Assembly: GCF_036373705.1 (NCBI RefSeq)
Contig: NC_089856.1
Coordinates: forward strand, 26,994,798-27,058,797
Origin: Amia ocellicauda
Taxonomy: Eukaryota; Chordata; Actinopteri; Amiiformes; Amiidae
Direction: 5' to 3'
Length of the DNA: 64,000 nt
Under the pieces are notes generated by a model. It was not told where the DNA came from. It saw only the letters and a program-made list of their open reading frames with translations, and searched no databases. Each line of letters begins with the position of its first letter. The stretch's first letter is position 1. The position numbers and the translations under genes were made by a program. Positions 60,936 to 64,000 of the stretch are shown here, piece after piece.

Positions 60936-62033
60936 TTAGTACTTGCTGGCAAAAACCTTGTTGGCAATCACAGAGGTCAGACATTTCTTGTAGTTGGCCA
61001 CCAGGTTTGCTCACATCTCAGGAGGGATTTTGTCCCACTCCTCTTTGCAGATCCTCTCCAAGTTATTAAGGTTTCGAGGCTGACGTTTGGCAACTCGAAC
61101 CTTCAGCTCCCTCCACAGATTTTCTATGTGATTAAGGTCCGGAGACTGGCTAGGCCACTCCAGGACCTTAATGTTCTTCATCTTGAGCGACTCCTTTGTT
61201 GCCTTGGCTGTGTGTTTTGGGTCATTGTCATGCTGGAATACCCATCCACGACCCATTTTCAATGCCCTGGCTGAGGGAAGGAGGTTCTCACCCAAGATTT
61301 GACGGTACATGGCCCCGTCCATCGTCCCTTTGATGCGGTGCAGTTGTCCTGTCCCCTTAGCAGAAAAACACCCCCAAAGCATAATGTTTCCACCTCCATG
61401 TTTGACGGTGGGGATGGTGTTCTTGGGGTCATTCCTCCTCCTCCAAACATGGCGAGTTGAGTTGATGCCAAAGAGCTCGATTTTGGTCTCATCTGACCAC
61501 AACACTTTCACACAGTTCTCCTCTGAATCATTCAGATGTTCATTGGCAAACTTCAGACGGGCCTGTACATGTGCTTTCTTGAGCAGGGGGACCTTGCGGG
61601 CGCTGCAGGATTTCAGTCCTTCACGGCGTAGTGCGTTACCAATTGTTTTCTTGGTGACTATGGTCCCAGCTGCCTTGAGATCATTAACAAGATCCTCCCG
61701 TGTAGTTCTGGGCTGATTCCTCACCGTTCTCATGATCACTGAAACTCCACGATGTGAGATCTTGCATGGAGCCCCAGACCGATGGAGACTGACAGTAATT
61801 TTGTGTTTCTTCCATTTGCGAATAATCGCACCAACTGTTGTCACCTTCTCACCAAGCTGCTTGGCGATGGTCTTGTAGCCCATTCCAGCCTTGTGTAGGT
61901 CTACAATCTTGTCCCTGACATCCTTGGACAGCTCTTTGGTCTTGGCCTTGGTGGAGAGTTTGGAATCTGACTGATTGATTGCTTCTGTGGACAGGTGTTT
62001 TTTATACAGGTAACGAGCTGAGATTAGGAGCAC
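60936..62033 (-). pseudogene. Tc1 transposase, nearly intact but start lost and stop gained
   Basis: A DD34E transposase with all three catalytic residues in view: [23 protein letters not shown] and [11 protein letters not shown] (34 residues between the second D and the E). The N-terminus [20 protein letters not shown] and the helix-turn-helix ([19 protein letters not shown]) are complete. Where this family starts with an ATG before AKTKEL the codon is AAG, so the start is lost; the open frame continues upstream only through a GTG. Near the C-terminus the codon after KIPPEM is TGA, removing about 24 residues (ANLVANYKKCLTSVIANK then VFASKY) that are still present in frame downstream. Probably inactive. 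Confidence 0.85.
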
Positions 62034-62089
62034 TCCCTTTAAGAGAGTGCTCCTAACCTCAGCTCGTTACCTGTATAAAAGACACCTGG
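61991..62089. repeat. 99-bp near-perfect palindrome inside the Tc1 element
   Basis: The arms 61991-62039 and 62041-62089 are 49 bp each with four mismatches and a single-base centre. It lies directly upstream of the transposase coding region, in the position of its 5' UTR/promoter, and includes ctcagctcgttacctgtata in inverted orientation. Confidence 0.9.
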
Positions 62090-62690
62090 GAGCCAGAACT
62101 CTTGCTGATTGATAGGGGATCAAATACTTATTTCCCTCATTAACATGCAAATCAATGTATAACTTTTTTGAAATACGTTTTTCTGGATTTTTTTGTTGTT
62201 ATTCTGTCTCTCACTGTTAAAATACACCTACCATTAAAATTATAGACTGATCATTTCTTGGTCAGTGGGCAAACTTACAAAATCAGCAGGGGATCAAATA
62301 CTTTTTTCCCTCACTGTAAACCCCTCAGTGACTTCCATTCAATGCTCAGTCTTGTCTATCTCACCATAGCATTTCCAAGTACTACTTGTTATCCCTATCA
62401 CCTTTTGACTTGTGTTTCCCCGATCATCGACCCTTTGCCTGCTTCACAGACCATCGCCTCTTGGATTGCCCTCTCAGTGTTGTTTGACAGATCATCAACC
62501 CTTTGCCTGCCTCATCAGCTACGACTCATGGATTTCCTCGGACACTGCTGTTTGCCGGCTTGAACCCCTGCCTGTTTCCAGGTTTGTTTACATCCGCACT
62601 TGGGTTCCTCTTTCCTGTCAGTCTACCCGTGACAGGTATATAGTGGTGGTTAGATGTGCCTGGCAGGCTGGCATATAATGGTAGGTAAAT

Positions 62691-64000
62691 GTGACCTATT
62701 TTGAGATATCTGTGACTTACTTTTGTCCAAAAGATCGTTTCCTCAGAAATGCCTCCCAAAAAATGAAGTACACTTCAATGAATGGTATGTATAAAATTAA
62801 ATTGTATAATTGAAATCTATGAAGTTAAATCACATTTAAAATGTAAATGTAAAGCAGTTATTTTTTTTGTTTATTTAGTGAGCCTTTTTCACAGGATGAG
62901 ACTAGTACGTCACTGCCAGGGAATCAAACACCAGAACGTCCAGTGTTTGTTGAAGTTGAGTCTTCTTCCTTTATCTTTTAATAAGAGAACGAAGAGGTAA
63001 TTAAATCAAATTGAACAATTAATGTTATATTGGATCTAATTTTGTGATGTTTAAAGTATTTTTGATGTCAATATCTCAATACAGTGAACTGTAATGTGAA
63101 ACATTAGTCATGGTTAACTGAAAGACAAGTTGTGGAATAATTGGTTTATGGCCATTTTGTATGTTTTTATTCTTGTATATTCCCCTCCAAAAGATAGTTA
63201 CAACAGATGAGATAAGGTGAAGAATAGGGCCACCAGAGAGTGTCCACCAATTCCCTGGAGGCATACCTCAGAGTAGAAAATAAAAAGGGAGAACTTAAGA
63301 AAAATATAGAAGAGCAAGTCGGCATTAGTCCTGGCCCAACAACCACAATAACCTCTCTCGGCTCCAAACGGTAAACTAGCAAATGTTCACAACAATGTTT
63401 GAAAATATTACTATATTTTGTTAAGTAGTACTATAACATGATGCTATATAATTTATATAAGAATTAAATCCATAAGTTTGGATAAATATGAGATATAAAA
63501 TACAAAGTTATCTATACTATATTGAGGTCTGTTCTAATGTAAATGCACATTTTGCAGTATTTATCACGAAAGACTCCACTGAATAAGTTTGTATAAAAAT
63601 GTAAAGGCATACTTGATTATGATATGATTTGTTATATTACCAGTATTCTCATTCTGTCTTTATGGGAAGCCTATGATTTAGGTCAGGGGATTGGCAAGTT
63701 GGTGGTCAATATGATTCCTTTTGAAGAGATTGTCGTATTGGCATGCCCAATCAGAAAGAAGGAGGCTGCCATTGGAAAGCTTCATGACTTTAAGTATGTT
63801 TATTTATTAAAGCGTGTAACACATGAAATGCATAAAAATATATTGTTTTGAGAATACCCTTTGTTGGGGTAAAATTGCGATGTGCTGATGTGTGGCATCT
63901 GAAGCAGGAAATCTTTGTGTTTGTAAGTATATCACTGTTCTTGTTTATCTTTATGTCTCAAGACTGTTATGATTAGAATTGAATAAGCAGTACCTGAGAA
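62691..64000. other. Region with low-support exon candidates
   Basis: On the plus strand, 62880-62970 encodes QDETSTSLPGNQTPERPVFV and a serine-rich continuation. The segment 63230-63370, ending in a gtaaac donor, encodes NSLEAYLRVENKKGELKKNI then EEQVGISPGPTTT. The segment 63690-63795 encodes PFEEIVVLACPIRKKEAA. Each looks partly coding-like, but acceptor sites and phases do not form a continuous gene. It may be the tail of a decayed transposon-derived protein. No family recognised. Confidence 0.25.

Larger units (their letters stand above)
60729..62316 (-). mobile_element. Tc1-type transposon with long terminal inverted repeats
   Basis: 1,588 bp flanked by TA (60727-60728 and 62317-62318). 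The terminal inverted repeats are about 205 bp with few mismatches, starting cagtgagggaaaaaagtatt. Each carries an inner and an outer copy of a ggatcaaatactt...ccctcac-like motif, the IR/DR architecture known from Sleeping Beauty-type Tc1 elements. The transposase on the minus strand is nearly intact (separate entry). Confidence 0.9.
60572..62634. mobile_element. Solo LTR with GGTAT duplication, split by a Tc1 element
   Basis: The sequence begins TGTCA and ends TGACA (62634), the TG...CA form of retroviral-type LTRs. On both sides stands GGTAT (60567-60571 and 62635-62639), a 5-bp target-site duplication. Without the inner Tc1 insertion the LTR is about 473 bp. No internal gag/pol region exists, so it is a recombination product (solo LTR). 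Family not determined. Confidence 0.8.
60354..62690. repeat. 33-bp minisatellite split by an LTR insertion
   Basis: About seven units of a 33-35 bp motif (gcctggcaggctggtata then tagtggtgtagattt) run from 60354 to 60571. After the inserted LTR the array resumes at 62635 and ends near 62690 with gcctggcaggctggcatata. On the minus strand the repeat reads as an open frame with LPGTS- and ACQA-like units, which is a repeat artefact. Confidence 0.85.

Noticed and set aside
61309-61716. Plus-strand 135-codon frame in the Tc1 element
   Set aside because: Antisense of the transposase.

Overview
The window is eukaryotic nuclear DNA, most probably from a ray-finned fish. It has GT-AG spliced vertebrate genes, long AT-rich introns and intergenic DNA, many microsatellites, and a dense population of fish-type transposons (several Tc1/mariner lineages, hAT, a CR1-like LINE, an LTR remnant). 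The species cannot be fixed from sequence alone.

Left third (about 5.2-27.1 kb): a vertebrate gene block with clear human counterparts at 3q26.2. lrrc31 (+, 9 coding exons, 582 aa) converges on lrriq4 (-, 5 exons, 566 aa). lrrc34 (-, 10 exons, 413 aa) and mynn (-, 7 coding exons, 622 aa, BTB plus eight C2H2 zinc fingers) follow. All four models were assembled by eye from splice signals and close in frame. The three LRR genes are leucine-rich-repeat adaptor-like proteins and MYNN is a putative transcription factor. They are syntenic neighbours, not an operon. ACTRT3 and TERC, which lie beyond MYNN in mammals, were not recognised here.

Middle (27-41 kb): isolated candidate exons on the minus strand (28.0 and 29.1 kb), a decayed Tc1 element, a purine-rich tract, a large hairpin, an RTE-type retrotransposon remnant, and an unrecognised plus-strand gene (about 33.7/35.0-40.9 kb). 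That gene's exons were copied in tandem with their introns, and it carries an in-frame 29-residue acidic repeat. Its splice phases are conserved through the copies and it ends with a stop codon and a polyadenylation signal.

Right part (41-64 kb): mostly mobile DNA. It holds an apparently intact 1,221-bp Tc1/mariner element with DD36E spacing, a CR1-like LINE that lost its endonuclease and RT active-site segment, a 2.2-kb hAT element with target-site duplication, a 1.2-kb element with Harbinger-like ends, an apolipoprotein-D-like lipocalin relic, and a three-layer nest (33-bp minisatellite, then solo LTR, then Tc1 element). The long stretches between these hold no convincing gene.
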